A DNA stretch of 24,732 bases from Clostridiales bacterium (lineage in GTDB: Bacteria; Bacillota_A; Clostridia; Oscillospirales; Oscillospiraceae). The notes beneath the pieces were generated by a model. That model worked only from the letters and a program-made list of their open reading frames with translations. It searched no databases and was not told where the DNA came from. Both the position numbers and the translations under genes were made by a program. The stretch is from positions 1 through 24,732 of the forward strand of contig SFKX01000023.1 in NCBI GenBank assembly GCA_004553625.1. The letters run 5' to 3'. Shown piece by piece: positions 7,721-15,651 of the stretch (position 1 is the stretch's first letter; each line of letters opens with the position of its first letter).

Positions 7721-7749
7721 AGCATAACAGCAAACGCGCCGCGCGTCAA
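7721..7749 (-). promoter_or_regulatory. Promoter of the mocA-like gene
   Basis: On the minus strand TTGACG (7744-7749), 17 bases, TATGCT (7721-7726). The transcript would begin about 25 bases upstream of the chosen TTG start, which supports that start over the one at 7720. Confidence 0.7.
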
Positions 7750-7781
7750 GGATATGGTTGCAGAGGCGGCGCGGCGCGTTT
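7732..7781. promoter_or_regulatory. Inverted repeat between divergent mocA and xdhA promoters
   Basis: Two perfect 13-base arms, aaacgcgccgcgc (7732-7744) and gcgcggcgcgttt (7769-7781), flank a 24-base centre. The left arm fills the mocA promoter spacer and the right arm fills the xdhA promoter spacer up to its -10. A single bound regulator could therefore control both promoters (inference). Confidence 0.55.
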
Positions 7782-7786
7782 ATAAT
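7758..7786 (+). promoter_or_regulatory. Promoter of xdhABC
   Basis: TTGCAG (7758-7763), 17 bases, and a perfect TATAAT (7781-7786), about 40 bases before the TTG start of xdhA. Confidence 0.7.
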
Positions 7787-7824
7787 GTGTTATATATGGA
7801 TGAGAGAAGAAAGGGGGCCGCAGC

Positions 7825-10113
7825 TTGAGTTATGTAGGAAAGCCCATGCCGCGTGTGGATGCCCGGGATAAGGTGATGGGCCGTGCAAAATATGCCGCCG
7901 ACCTCTGCGACAGGAATGTGCTGACGGCAAAGATACTCCATGCCGAACACGCGCACGCGCTGGTGAAGAGCATAAACGTGGAAAGAGCTCGCGCCATGGA
8001 GGGCGTTGAGGCGGTTTTCACCTGCTTTGACGTCCCCAAAAACTATTTCCCGACCGCCGGCCATCCCTGGTCCACGGAGCCCGAGCACCAGGACGTGGCG
8101 GACAGGCTGCTGCTCACGGACCATGTCCGTTTCTGGGGAGACGACGTTGCTGTTGTAGTCGCGCGGGATGAGCTCAGCGCCGTGAAGGCCCTGCGCGAGA
8201 TAGAAGTCGAATATGAGGACCTTCCCTTTGTTCTTGACGCGCAGGAGGCAATGCGCGAGGGCGCGCCGCAGCTGCACGAACGTTTCCCAGGCAATGTCCT
8301 GGGCCACAGCAGCATTCGCACGGGCAACTATGCCGAGGCGATCAAGGAACCCGGCCTCATTAGGGTCGAAGGCTGGTACGACACGCCCACCGTACAGCAC
8401 TGCCATATCGAAAACCACAACTGCTGGGCGTATGTGGAAGGTGAGCGAGTCACTGTCGTGACCTCAACTCAGATACCGCACATCGTCCGCCGCATAGTCG
8501 GCCAGGCCCTGGGTATCGACTGGGGCCGCGTCAGAATAATAAAACCCTACATAGGCGGCGGCTTCGGCAACAAGCAGGACGCGCTCTACGAGCCGCTCTG
8601 CGCCTGGCTGACGACTCAGCTCGGCGGCAGGCCCGTGCGCATCGAGTGCACAAGGGAGGAAACCTTCCACTGCAACCGCGTCAGGCATGCAATAAGGAGC
8701 CACATCATCTCCTGGGTGCGGCCGGACGGGAGCTTTGCTGCGCGCAAGCTAGAATGTTGGTCAAATCAGGGCGGCTACGCCTCGCACGGTCACGGAATCT
8801 GCGCCAAGGGCATGAACTCCTTCCCACAGATCTACCCCTGCCCGAATCTGGAATGCGACGCCTGGACGACGTTTACAAACCTGCCGCCTGCCGGAGCCAT
8901 GCGCGGCTACGGCATACCGCAGGCCACCTTCGCGGGCGAGGCGCATATAGACGACGTAGCTCGCGCCCTGGGCATGAGCCCGATCCAGCTCCGGCGCAAG
9001 ATAGCCATGCCAAAGGGATACACAGACGAATTTTCTAAAAACTGCAACTGGAGCGACAGCTTCCGCGTATGCATGGAGACCGGGGCAAAGGCCACGGACT
9101 TCGAGCGCCTGTATAAAGAGTACTCCAAGCCGCAGACAGGGAACCTCCGCCGCGGCGTGGGCATGGCGCTCTATTGGTACAACACCGGCGTCTGGCCGAT
9201 CTCGCTCGAGTCCTCGTCCTGCCGTATGGTACTTAACCAGGACGGCTCCGTGCAGGTCCAGACCGGAGAGACAGAGATAGGTCAGGGCTGCGACACCGTC
9301 TATGCCCAGATGACTGCCGACGCCGTGGGTATACCGATGTCCAATGTCCACGTCGTTACGGTCCAGGATACGGACCTGACGCCCTACGGCAGCGGCGCCT
9401 ACGCCTCGCGCCAGACCTATGTTGGCGGCTTTGCCATCAGCAAGACCGGCAAAATATTGAGGGACAGGATACTTGACTACGCTCAGAAACTAACAGATAT
9501 TCCCATAGACAAGCTGGACCTGGTCGAGGGCGTGATCCTCGGACCCGGCGGCGAGAGACTGATGGGATTGGCTGAGCTGGCCACCGAGGCCCTGTATTCG
9601 ATGGAGGACAGCCGCCACATAAGCGCTGAGGCGACGGCGCAGATAAAGTCCAACGCCTACAGCTTCGGCTGCTCCTTTGCGGAGGTTGAGGTGGATCTCA
9701 GCCTCTGTAGGATAAAGGTGCTGAGACTCATGAACGTACACGACTGCGGCAAGCTGGTCAATCCCCAGCTCGCAGCGGCACAGGTACACGGCGGCATGTC
9801 CATGGGACTGGGCTACGCCCTGTCGGAAAAGCTGCGCTTTGACGAAAAAACAGGCCGCCCGCTCAATGGGAACCTGCTGGATTACAAGCTGCTCACCTGC
9901 CTCGACCATCCGCATTTGGAGGCGCTGTTCTGCGAGAACGCGGAGCCGACAAGTCCCTTCGGCACGAAGGCCCTGGGCGAGCCGCCGGCCTGCCCGCCGG
10001 CGCCCGCCATACGCAACGCGGTGATGCAGGCGACGGGCATAGCCTTTGACGCGATACCCATCACGCCGGAGGCGCTATACCAGGCGCTGGAAGGAGGCGG
10101 GGAAAATGTTTGA
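7825..10113 (+). CDS. xdhA: Molybdenum hydroxylase large (molybdopterin-binding) subunit
   Basis: A 762-residue protein of normal length for XdhA/CoxL-like subunits, holding the two molybdopterin-binding domains without fused Fe-S or FAD parts. Visible motifs are YIGGGFGNKQD, PPAGAMRGYGIPQ with Arg 360, TGETEIGQGCDT, and the catalytic Glu 719 in GTKALGEPP. It works with XdhB (FAD) and XdhC (Fe-S), encoded directly downstream with overlapping ends. Together they would hydroxylate an N-heterocycle or purine in the cytoplasm; the substrate is not deducible. Its location beside the YqeB/YqeC/SelD set suggests a selenium-containing cofactor. The start is TTG at 7825, with aaggggg seven bases upstream; no in-frame ATG has a comparable site. 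It is only distantly like the fused enzyme at 991-3570. Confidence 0.9.
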   Translation: MSYVGKPMPRVDARDKVMGRAKYAADLCDRNVLTAKILHAEHAHALVKSINVERARAMEGVEAVFTCFDVPKNYFPTAGHPWSTEPEHQDVADRLLLTDHVRFWGDDVAVVVARDELSAVKALREIEVEYEDLPFVLDAQEAMREGAPQLHERFPGNVLGHSSIRTGNYAEAIKEPGLIRVEGWYDTPTVQHCHIENHNCWAYVEGERVTVVTSTQIPHIVRRIVGQALGIDWGRVRIIKPYIGGGFGNKQDALYEPLCAWLTTQLGGRPVRIECTREETFHCNRVRHAIRSHIISWVRPDGSFAARKLECWSNQGGYASHGHGICAKGMNSFPQIYPCPNLECDAWTTFTNLPPAGAMRGYGIPQATFAGEAHIDDVARALGMSPIQLRRKIAMPKGYTDEFSKNCNWSDSFRVCMETGAKATDFERLYKEYSKPQTGNLRRGVGMALYWYNTGVWPISLESSSCRMVLNQDGSVQVQTGETEIGQGCDTVYAQMTADAVGIPMSNVHVVTVQDTDLTPYGSGAYASRQTYVGGFAISKTGKILRDRILDYAQKLTDIPIDKLDLVEGVILGPGGERLMGLAELATEALYSMEDSRHISAEATAQIKSNAYSFGCSFAEVEVDLSLCRIKVLRLMNVHDCGKLVNPQLAAAQVHGGMSMGLGYALSEKLRFDEKTGRPLNGNLLDYKLLTCLDHPHLEALFCENAEPTSPFGTKALGEPPACPPAPAIRNAVMQATGIAFDAIPITPEALYQALEGGGENV

Positions 10114-10987
10114 CATCAAGGCTCTGTACGAGGCTCAAAGCGTTGAGGAGGCGCTGGAACTCAGACGCAGATACCCAGAGGCATCCGTGCTCGCGGGAGG
10201 AACGGACCTTCTGATAAAGATACGCGAGGGAAAGCTCACAGACGCGGAGCTCATCTGTATCCGAGACGTCGCAGAGCTCCGCGGCGTGACGCAGGACGCG
10301 GAGGGCTCGCTCAGAATAGGGCCGCTGACCAATTTTTCTGGCCTTATGTCTGAGCCTCTCATAAGGGAGCGCATACCCGTCCTGGGCGAGGCGGCGGGTG
10401 AGGTGGGCAGCCCGCAGATACGCAATGCCGGCACCATAGGCGGCAACATCTGCAACGGCGCGACCTCCGCGGACACGGCTCCTACGCTCTTTGCCTACGA
10501 CGCCGTGCTTGAGCTTTGCAGCTCGTCGGGGAATCGGCAGGCGGGGATAGGAGACTTCTACCTCGGTCCCGGCAGTACGGACCTGCGGCCGGGCGAACTG
10601 TTGACGGGCATCGTCATTCCCGGCGCGAGCCTGGAGAGAACGCACGGCTGCTACATCAAATATTCCATGCGCGAGGCGCTGGACATCTCAACGCTCGGCT
10701 GTTCGGTGAACCTGCGTCTGAGCACTGACGGGAAACGCATGGAGCGTATCCGCATTGCCTACGGTGTGGCCGGACCGGTACCCTGCCGCTGTCCGGAGGC
10801 GGAGGCCCGCTTTGCGGGCGCGCCGTGCTCCGAGGAAACTGCCAGGGCTTTCGCAAAGGCGGCTGTGGCGGAGATAAGTCCGCGCGATTCCTGGCGCGCG
10901 AGCCGGGCGTTCCGGCTGCACATCGCGGAGGAATGTGCCTATAGGGCGCTGCGCAGCTGCATTGAGAGAGCGGGGGGCGCAATATGA
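10106..10987 (+). CDS. xdhB: Molybdenum hydroxylase FAD-binding subunit
   Basis: A 293-residue FAD subunit of the CoxM/XdhB type. FAD-binding motifs are visible at LAGGTDLLIKIREGKL and in the stretch GSPQIRNAGTIGGNICNGAT, followed by ADTAPTLFAYDAVLEL; a CO-dehydrogenase flavoprotein C-terminal domain completes it. It takes electrons from the XdhC clusters, usually to pass to NAD or another acceptor. The ATG at 10106 overlaps the xdhA stop by eight bases and has ggaggcgggg upstream; its own stop overlaps the xdhC start (ATGA). The fused hydroxylase at 991-3570 has no such subunit, and this protein could in principle serve it too, but nothing in the sequence shows this. Confidence 0.9.
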   Translation: MFDIKALYEAQSVEEALELRRRYPEASVLAGGTDLLIKIREGKLTDAELICIRDVAELRGVTQDAEGSLRIGPLTNFSGLMSEPLIRERIPVLGEAAGEVGSPQIRNAGTIGGNICNGATSADTAPTLFAYDAVLELCSSSGNRQAGIGDFYLGPGSTDLRPGELLTGIVIPGASLERTHGCYIKYSMREALDISTLGCSVNLRLSTDGKRMERIRIAYGVAGPVPCRCPEAEARFAGAPCSEETARAFAKAAVAEISPRDSWRASRAFRLHIAEECAYRALRSCIERAGGAI

Positions 10988-11472
10988 GCGAGAGACAGTT
11001 TAAACGCATACGCTGTACGATAAACGGCAGGCCGGTGGACAAAATGGTGGACGTCCGAGCCTCGCTGACCGACCTGCTTAGGGACGATTTCTCTCTGACC
11101 TCGGTGAAGAAGGGGTGCGAGGTGGGTGAGTGCGGAGCCTGCACGGTGCTCATAGACGGAGAGACCTTTAACTCCTGCATTTACCTCGCCGCATGGGCGG
11201 ACGGGCGAGATATCCTGACCGTAGACGGCTTGGCAGCCCCGGATGGGAGCTTGTCGCCGCTGCAGCAGGCCTTTGTGGACGAGGGCGCTATCCAGTGCGG
11301 TTTCTGCACTCCCGGCTTCCTCCTGACGGCGCAGGAGCTCATAAACCGCGGAGAACCGCTGACGGACGAACAGCTCAGGAAGCAGCTGTCCGGCCACCTT
11401 TGCCGCTGCACGGGCTATGAGAACATCTTCCGGGCCGTCCGCCGCGCCCTGGACGAGAGCCTGAAAACTTGA
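10984..11472 (+). CDS. xdhC: Molybdenum hydroxylase [2Fe-2S] subunit
   Basis: A 162-residue small subunit with two [2Fe-2S] clusters. The first has C45, C50, C53 and C65 (GCEVGECGAC). The second has C105 and C108 (QCGFC) and C140 and C142 (CRCTGY). It carries electrons from the molybdenum centre in XdhA to FAD in XdhB. It overlaps the xdhB stop by four bases (ATGA) and has a ggggggc ribosome site. A 16-bp hairpin terminator follows three bases after its stop. Here xdhC denotes the Fe-S subunit, not the XdhC maturation chaperone of other bacteria. Confidence 0.92.
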   Translation: MSERQFKRIRCTINGRPVDKMVDVRASLTDLLRDDFSLTSVKKGCEVGECGACTVLIDGETFNSCIYLAAWADGRDILTVDGLAAPDGSLSPLQQAFVDEGAIQCGFCTPGFLLTAQELINRGEPLTDEQLRKQLSGHLCRCTGYENIFRAVRRALDESLKT

Positions 11473-11475
11473 ATA

Positions 11476-11510
11476 AAAAGCGCGGCTGCATCTGATGCAG
11501 CCGCGCTTTT
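11476..11510. terminator. Bidirectional terminator after xdhC and the ModE-like gene
   Basis: A perfect 16-bp stem (11476-11491 with 11495-11510) around the three-base loop ctg, with aaaa on the left and tttt on the right. It can end transcripts from xdhABC on the plus strand and from the ModE-like gene on the minus strand. Confidence 0.9.
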
Positions 11511-11536
11511 GCGTCCAGCCGGGCCGGGAGCGCATA

Positions 11537-11884
11537 TCATTTGAGCCAGCGCTCGAAGCAGCGATCAAAGAGCTCATCGCCCTGTTCCCTGAGCTTGGCG
11601 CAGAAATTTTCGTAATCGGCCAGGATGGCCGCTCCCTCTTCGGTCAGGACGGCGCCGCCGCCGTGGCGGCCGCCCGTGGTGCTCTCCAGCAGAGGGAAGC
11701 CCAGCGCCTGTTCGCTGTCGCGCAGGATTCGCCAGGCCTTGGAATAGGCCATGCCCATCTCGGCAGCCGCAGCGCGCAGAGAGTGGCGCTCCCGCACCAG
11801 CGAGAGCAGCGTCGCCATGCCGGGACCGAAAAACTTGCCGTCCTTGAACAGCCTTATGGATATGTTATAATGCATTTTTTCCAT
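11537..11884 (-). CDS. ModE-like LysR-type winged-helix regulator without molybdate-binding domain
   Basis: A 115-residue single-domain protein matching the N-terminal DNA-binding half of ModE: SLRAAAAEMGMAYSKAWRIL (helix-turn-helix), LGFPLLESTTGGRHGGGAVLT (wing) and a C-terminal helix. Full ModE has TOBE domains that bind molybdate; these are absent, so any molybdenum sensing would need another route. It is divergent from yqeC-yqeB-selD and convergent with xdhABC, so control of this locus is likely (inference). The ATG at 11884 falls almost exactly at the predicted transcription start and has no ribosome site, so the message may be leaderless; a second ATG lies nine bases further in. Confidence 0.82.
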   Translation of the reverse strand: MEKMHYNISIRLFKDGKFFGPGMATLLSLVRERHSLRAAAAEMGMAYSKAWRILRDSEQALGFPLLESTTGGRHGGGAVLTEEGAAILADYENFCAKLREQGDELFDRCFERWLK

Positions 11885-11896
11885 ATACTAAGTATA
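11884..11896. promoter_or_regulatory. Palindrome on the -10 of the ModE-like gene
   Basis: TATACT-A-AGTATA, a perfect 13-base palindrome covering the minus-strand -10 element and reaching the start codon of the ModE-like gene. It is well placed for autoregulation by that protein (inference). Confidence 0.45.
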
Positions 11897-11920
11897 CCAC
11901 CCTCTTCGAGCCGACGTCAA
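11891..11920 (-). promoter_or_regulatory. Promoter of the ModE-like gene
   Basis: On the minus strand TTGACG (11915-11920), 18 bases, TATACT (11891-11896). The expected start of transcription is at or within a base of the ATG at 11884. Confidence 0.6.
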
Positions 11921-11949
11921 CGCTTGACGCCGGTGGAAATGGGTGGTAT
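11894..11949. promoter_or_regulatory. Symmetric divergent promoter region, ModE-like gene / yqeC
   Basis: Two nested inverted repeats share almost the same centre (about 11922). The inner one is cgtcaa-cgc-ttgacg (11915-11929), which forms both -35 elements. The outer one is ataccaccc (11894-11902) with gggtggtat (11941-11949), each overlapping one -10. The arrangement suggests joint control of both directions (inference). Confidence 0.55.
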
Positions 11950-11952
11950 TGT
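11924..11952 (+). promoter_or_regulatory. Promoter of the yqeC-yqeB-selD operon
   Basis: TTGACG (11924-11929), 17 bases, TATTGT (11947-11952), about 33 bases upstream of the yqeC TTG start. Confidence 0.65.
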
Positions 11953-11984
11953 TGTTCTCAGCAGAGAATAACGAGGTGAGAGGC

Positions 11985-12629
11985 TTGAAATTCGTCGAAG
12001 CCCTGGGCATGGGCCGAGGAGTTACGGCGGTAATAGGCAGCGGTGGGAAATCCTCGCTGCTGAACAGGCTTGCCATGGAGCTGCGCGGCGGGGGAGGCAT
12101 CATACTATGCACCACGACGCACATATTCCCTCCGCCAGCAATGCGTACGCTTGTTTCGGCGGATGCTCGGGCCACAGCGCGGGCGCTCCGAGAGGATGGG
12201 GCGGTCTGCGTTGGCGAGCCTATGGATGATGGGCGGCTGTGCGCTCCTGCCATGACGATGGCGGAGCTTGCCGTACTCGCGGACTACGTTATAGTTGAGG
12301 CGGACGGCTCCAAGCGCCTGCCGCTGAAGGCCCACGCCGCGCATGAACCCGTCATCCCGCCGGAGACGTCGAGGACGGTCTGCGTTGTTGGGCTATCGGG
12401 CCTGGGCAGGAGAGTGGCCGAGGTCGTACACAGGCCGGAGCTGTTTGCACCGTCTGAAACCGTAGTTACGCCGGAACTGCTTGCGGAAGTACTCAATCGT
12501 GAGGCGTTGGCGGATATATATTACCTGAATCAGACCGATGTATGCGGCGAGGCGACGGCAAAAAAGTTGGCCTCGCTGCTGCACAGGCCGGCAGTCTGGG
12601 GTAGTTTGCGCAGGGGAGAGGTACTATGA
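11985..12629 (+). CDS. yqeC: Selenium-dependent hydroxylase accessory protein YqeC
   Basis: A 214-residue protein with a P-loop-like motif AVIGSGGKSS (Gly18 to Ser24) and the family signature VEADGSKRLPLKAHA (Glu105, Asp107) followed by HEPVIPP. YqeC occurs almost only beside yqeB, selD and molybdenum hydroxylase genes and is thought to help make or insert the selenium-containing cofactor; its reaction is not established. The start is TTG at 11985 with gaggtgag just upstream; the frame opens earlier (11943), but that would start inside the promoter. The stop overlaps yqeB (ATGA). It is the first gene of a yqeC-yqeB-selD-desulfurase operon. Confidence 0.9.
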   Translation: MKFVEALGMGRGVTAVIGSGGKSSLLNRLAMELRGGGGIILCTTTHIFPPPAMRTLVSADARATARALREDGAVCVGEPMDDGRLCAPAMTMAELAVLADYVIVEADGSKRLPLKAHAAHEPVIPPETSRTVCVVGLSGLGRRVAEVVHRPELFAPSETVVTPELLAEVLNREALADIYYLNQTDVCGEATAKKLASLLHRPAVWGSLRRGEVL

Positions 12630-13423
12630 TGATACTCATAAGGGGCGCGGGGGACATAGCTTCGGGAATAGCCATCAGGCTTTACCGGAGCGGCTTTGAC
12701 GTGATCATGACCGACACCGCCAGACCGACGGCGATACGCAGGACGGTGAGCTTTTCCGGTGCCATAGTAGCGGGCAGCCAGACCGTAGAGGACGTGACGG
12801 CAAGGCTTGCAAACACGCCGGAAGATGCGTTAAATATCACAAAACAGGGAGATATAGCCGTGTTGGCGGATGAAAAGTGCGACTGTCTCCGTACTCTCAG
12901 TCCCAACGCACTGGTGGATGCCATCCTTGCGAAGCGGAACCTCGGCACAAGAATTGATATGGCCCCGGCGGTGATAGGAGTCGGGCCGGGCTTCACGGCG
13001 GGCGAGGACTGCCACGCCGTGGTCGAGACTATGCGCGGCCACACGTTGGGGCGGGTCTACTACAGCGGCTCCGCGCTGCCCAACACGGCTGTTCCCGGCC
13101 TCATCGGCGGCTACGCGGGCGAGCGCGTGCTTCGCGCCCCGGCGGACGGGGTGTTCAGGCAGAAGCTGGACATAGGCTCAATGGTGCAGGCGGGCGACGT
13201 AGCGGGCTATGTGTGCGGGAAACCGATGCTCTGTACGATAGGCGGCGTCCTGCGCGGTATCCTGGCCGACGGAACGCCTGTGTTTTGCGGCATGAAGGCT
13301 GGAGACGTGGACCCGCGCGGCGAGGTGGAGAACTGCTACACGGTGTCGGATAAGGCCCTTGCCGTCGGCGGCGGGGCGCTTGAGGCGGTGCTGAGACTTA
13401 CAGCTGCGTTGAGCGAGAGGTGA
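12626..13423 (+). CDS. yqeB: Selenium-dependent molybdenum hydroxylase maturation protein YqeB
   Basis: A 265-residue protein of the YqeB family. It begins with a Rossmann-like nucleotide-binding motif, IRGAGDIASGIA (residues 5-16), and continues with the conserved MAPAVIGVGPGFTAGEDCHAVVE and the C-terminal part ending GGGALEAVL. YqeB is a marker of the selenium-dependent molybdenum hydroxylase system and is thought to act in cofactor selenation or loading; the step is unproven. It overlaps the yqeC stop through ATGATG, so either ATG could be used (12626 or 12629), and has ggggagagg upstream. The selD start follows five bases after its stop. Confidence 0.92.
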   Translation: MMILIRGAGDIASGIAIRLYRSGFDVIMTDTARPTAIRRTVSFSGAIVAGSQTVEDVTARLANTPEDALNITKQGDIAVLADEKCDCLRTLSPNALVDAILAKRNLGTRIDMAPAVIGVGPGFTAGEDCHAVVETMRGHTLGRVYYSGSALPNTAVPGLIGGYAGERVLRAPADGVFRQKLDIGSMVQAGDVAGYVCGKPMLCTIGGVLRGILADGTPVFCGMKAGDVDPRGEVENCYTVSDKALAVGGGALEAVLRLTAALSER

Positions 13424-13428
13424 ATGTA

Positions 13429-14466
13429 ATGGAAAACGCGATAAAACTGACAAAGCTGGCAAAGTGCGCTGGCTGCGGCGCAAAGGTTGGTGCGGGAGTA
13501 CTGGCGCAGCTGCTGGAGGGGATAAAGGTACACTCGGACCCGAACCTGCTGGTGGGCTTCGATAAGAGTGACGATGCCTCGGTCTACAAGGTGTCAGACG
13601 AGCTGGCGATAGTGCAAACGGTGGATTTCTTTCCACCCATAGCCGACGATCCCTATACCTTCGGCCAAATAGCCGCGACGAACGCGCTGTCCGACGTCTA
13701 CGCCATGGGCGGGGAGCCGAAGCTGGCGCTGAACCTCATGTGCGTGCCGGAGAAGATGCCGCGCGAGGCCGTCCACGCCCTGCTCCGCGGCGGTTACGAC
13801 AAGGTGTACGAGGCCGGAGCTATAATCACGGGCGGCCACAGCATACTGGATGACGAGCCGAAATACGGCCTGTGCGTCACCGGTTTCGTTCATCCCGAAA
13901 AGGTCCTGACCAACTGCGGAGCCAGGCCGGGCGACGTGCTGATTTTGACAAAGCCCCTTGGCATAGGTGTGCTGACCACGGCGGCAAAGGCGGAGCTCTG
14001 CTCGGCGGAGACGATGAGATACGCCGTCTCGCTCATGACTACGCTGAATAAAGGCGCGCGTGACGCCATGGTAAAATATCGCGTCCACGCGTGTACAGAC
14101 GTCACGGGTTTCGGACTCCTGGGCCATTCCTGCGAGATGGCCGAGGGCAGCGGAGTTCACATTGAATACGAGGTGTCGCAGTTCCGCTTTATCGAAGAGG
14201 CGATAGAGCTGGCTAAGGAGGGCCTGCTGCCGGAGGGCATGTACCGCAACCGCGCCTTTGCCGAGTGCCGCGTAGACCCCGGCGAGGCCGAGCTCTGGCA
14301 GCAGGACCTCCTGTACGACCCGCAGACTTCCGGCGGGCTGCTTATGGCCGTGGACCCAGAGGATGCGGACGCGCTGCTGCGCGAGCTTGAGGGGAAGGTC
14401 CCTGCCGCCCAGCGGATTGGCAGAGCTGTGGAGTATGATGGCGGATCCTATATAAGGCTGAGGTGA
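13429..14466 (+). CDS. selD: Selenophosphate synthetase (selenide, water dikinase)
   Basis: A 345-residue SelD of normal length. It makes selenophosphate from selenide and ATP. The N-terminal catalytic loop reads KCAGCGAKV: Cys 16 and Lys 19 match the essential Cys17 and Lys20 of E. coli SelD, while the second, non-essential Cys (19 in E. coli) is Ala here. The catalytic residue is Cys, not selenocysteine; no in-frame TGA is present. ATP/metal-site motifs DKSDDASVY and TVDFFPPIADDPYTFGQIAA, then NALSDVYAMGG, are intact. The ATG at 13429 has gaggtg seven bases upstream; a GTG at 13420 is a weaker option. No selA, selB or selC is in this window, so SelD may mainly serve the molybdenum cofactor here (inference). 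Confidence 0.95.
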   Translation: MENAIKLTKLAKCAGCGAKVGAGVLAQLLEGIKVHSDPNLLVGFDKSDDASVYKVSDELAIVQTVDFFPPIADDPYTFGQIAATNALSDVYAMGGEPKLALNLMCVPEKMPREAVHALLRGGYDKVYEAGAIITGGHSILDDEPKYGLCVTGFVHPEKVLTNCGARPGDVLILTKPLGIGVLTTAAKAELCSAETMRYAVSLMTTLNKGARDAMVKYRVHACTDVTGFGLLGHSCEMAEGSGVHIEYEVSQFRFIEEAIELAKEGLLPEGMYRNRAFAECRVDPGEAELWQQDLLYDPQTSGGLLMAVDPEDADALLRELEGKVPAAQRIGRAVEYDGGSYIRLR

Positions 14467-14470
14467 TGGT

Positions 14471-15607
14471 ATGATATACCTGGATAACGCGGCTACTGCG
14501 TTTCCAAAAGCGCCGGGAGTGGCGCAAAGAATGTACGATTACGTTGAAAAGGTGGGAGCTACCATCAATCGCTCCTCCTATGCGGCCGCACAAGAGGCGG
14601 GGCTGGTGACGCTCTCGCTCCGGGAACGACTCTGCCGCTTGTTCAAGCACCCGGACCCCGGCTTCGCAATAATCACGCCGGGCGCTACTGCGGGGCTGAA
14701 TATGCTGATAAAGGGCCTGCTCCGGCCCGGCGACCACTGCATAGTGTCCGCAATGGAGCACAACGCCGTCATGCGTCCACTGGTCCAGCTCGAGAGGCAG
14801 GGCGTCAGCTTTGACCGCGTGCCGTGCGATACCGAGGGGCGCATGGACATCTCAGCTCTTTCGGGACTCGTGAGGCCGAACACCAGGCTAGTCCTAATCG
14901 CCCACGCTTCCAACGTGAGCGGAACTGTTCAGGATGCAGAAGCGGTTGGGAAAATATGCACCGCATACGGCATACCATTTGCGCTCGACGCCGCCCAGTC
15001 TGCGGGACACATGGACGTGGATTTCTCGCGCTTCGGACTCTCCGCTCTGGTGGTACCGGGTCACAAAGGCCTGCTGGGGCCGCAGGGCATTGGAGCTATG
15101 CTTCTGAGCCCCGAGCTCGCTCAACAGCTGACGCCGCTCATAGCCGGAGGTACAGGAAGCGCCTCGGACTCCGAGGAATTGCCTGAGTGGATGCCTGACC
15201 GTTTCGAGTCCGGCACGCCGAACCTGCCCGGAATATACGGCTGGGAGACTGCGCTGGGCTTTATAGAAAGGACCGGTGTTGAGTCGCTTGAGTCCCATGA
15301 AAAGGACCTCACGGCCCGCTTCCTGGATGGGCTTGCGGAACTGAAGAATGTATGTGTATACGGACCCAAGTGTATAGAAGGCCGGACTGGTGTGGTGTCC
15401 GTCGGTTTCAAAAAGAGAGATAACGCCGAGGCCGCCTGGCTGCTGGAGAGCGAGTACGGAGTGCTGACCCGCTGCGGCCTGCACTGCGCCCCCGCGGCTC
15501 ACAGGAGCCTTGGCAGCTTTCCGGAGGGCAGCGTCCGATTTTCACTGGGTTACGACAATACCGAGTCCGACGTGGACGGAGCGCTCCGGGCCATAGCAGC
15601 CCTCTGA
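14471..15607 (+). CDS. Cysteine desulfurase / selenocysteine lyase-like PLP enzyme
   Basis: A 378-residue class V aminotransferase-fold enzyme of the cysteine desulfurase group found next to selD in hydroxylase loci (the EF2568 type). Motifs: YLDNAATAFPK at the N-terminus, MEHNAVMRPL, DAAQSAGHMDVD for cofactor contact, the PLP lysine Lys 199 in VPGHKGLLGPQG, and the catalytic-loop Cys 339 in TRCGLHCAPAAH. It would release sulfur or selenium from cysteine or selenocysteine as an enzyme-bound persulfide or selenide. Position in the operon directly after selD (four-base gap) suggests delivery of selenium to SelD or to cofactor selenation (inference). The start is the ATG at 14471 with gaggtg upstream, overlapping the selD stop. 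A hairpin with terminator character follows. Confidence 0.88.
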   Translation: MIYLDNAATAFPKAPGVAQRMYDYVEKVGATINRSSYAAAQEAGLVTLSLRERLCRLFKHPDPGFAIITPGATAGLNMLIKGLLRPGDHCIVSAMEHNAVMRPLVQLERQGVSFDRVPCDTEGRMDISALSGLVRPNTRLVLIAHASNVSGTVQDAEAVGKICTAYGIPFALDAAQSAGHMDVDFSRFGLSALVVPGHKGLLGPQGIGAMLLSPELAQQLTPLIAGGTGSASDSEELPEWMPDRFESGTPNLPGIYGWETALGFIERTGVESLESHEKDLTARFLDGLAELKNVCVYGPKCIEGRTGVVSVGFKKRDNAEAAWLLESEYGVLTRCGLHCAPAAHRSLGSFPEGSVRFSLGYDNTESDVDGALRAIAAL

Positions 15608-15651
15608 GATCGACTGCCAACTAAAAAATATTCGCTCTCGTCAAAAAATTG

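Noticed and set aside
13429..14466. Selenocysteine in SelD or other proteins here
   Set aside because: The SelD catalytic residue is encoded as Cys (TGC), and no gene is interrupted by an in-frame TGA with family homology continuing past it.
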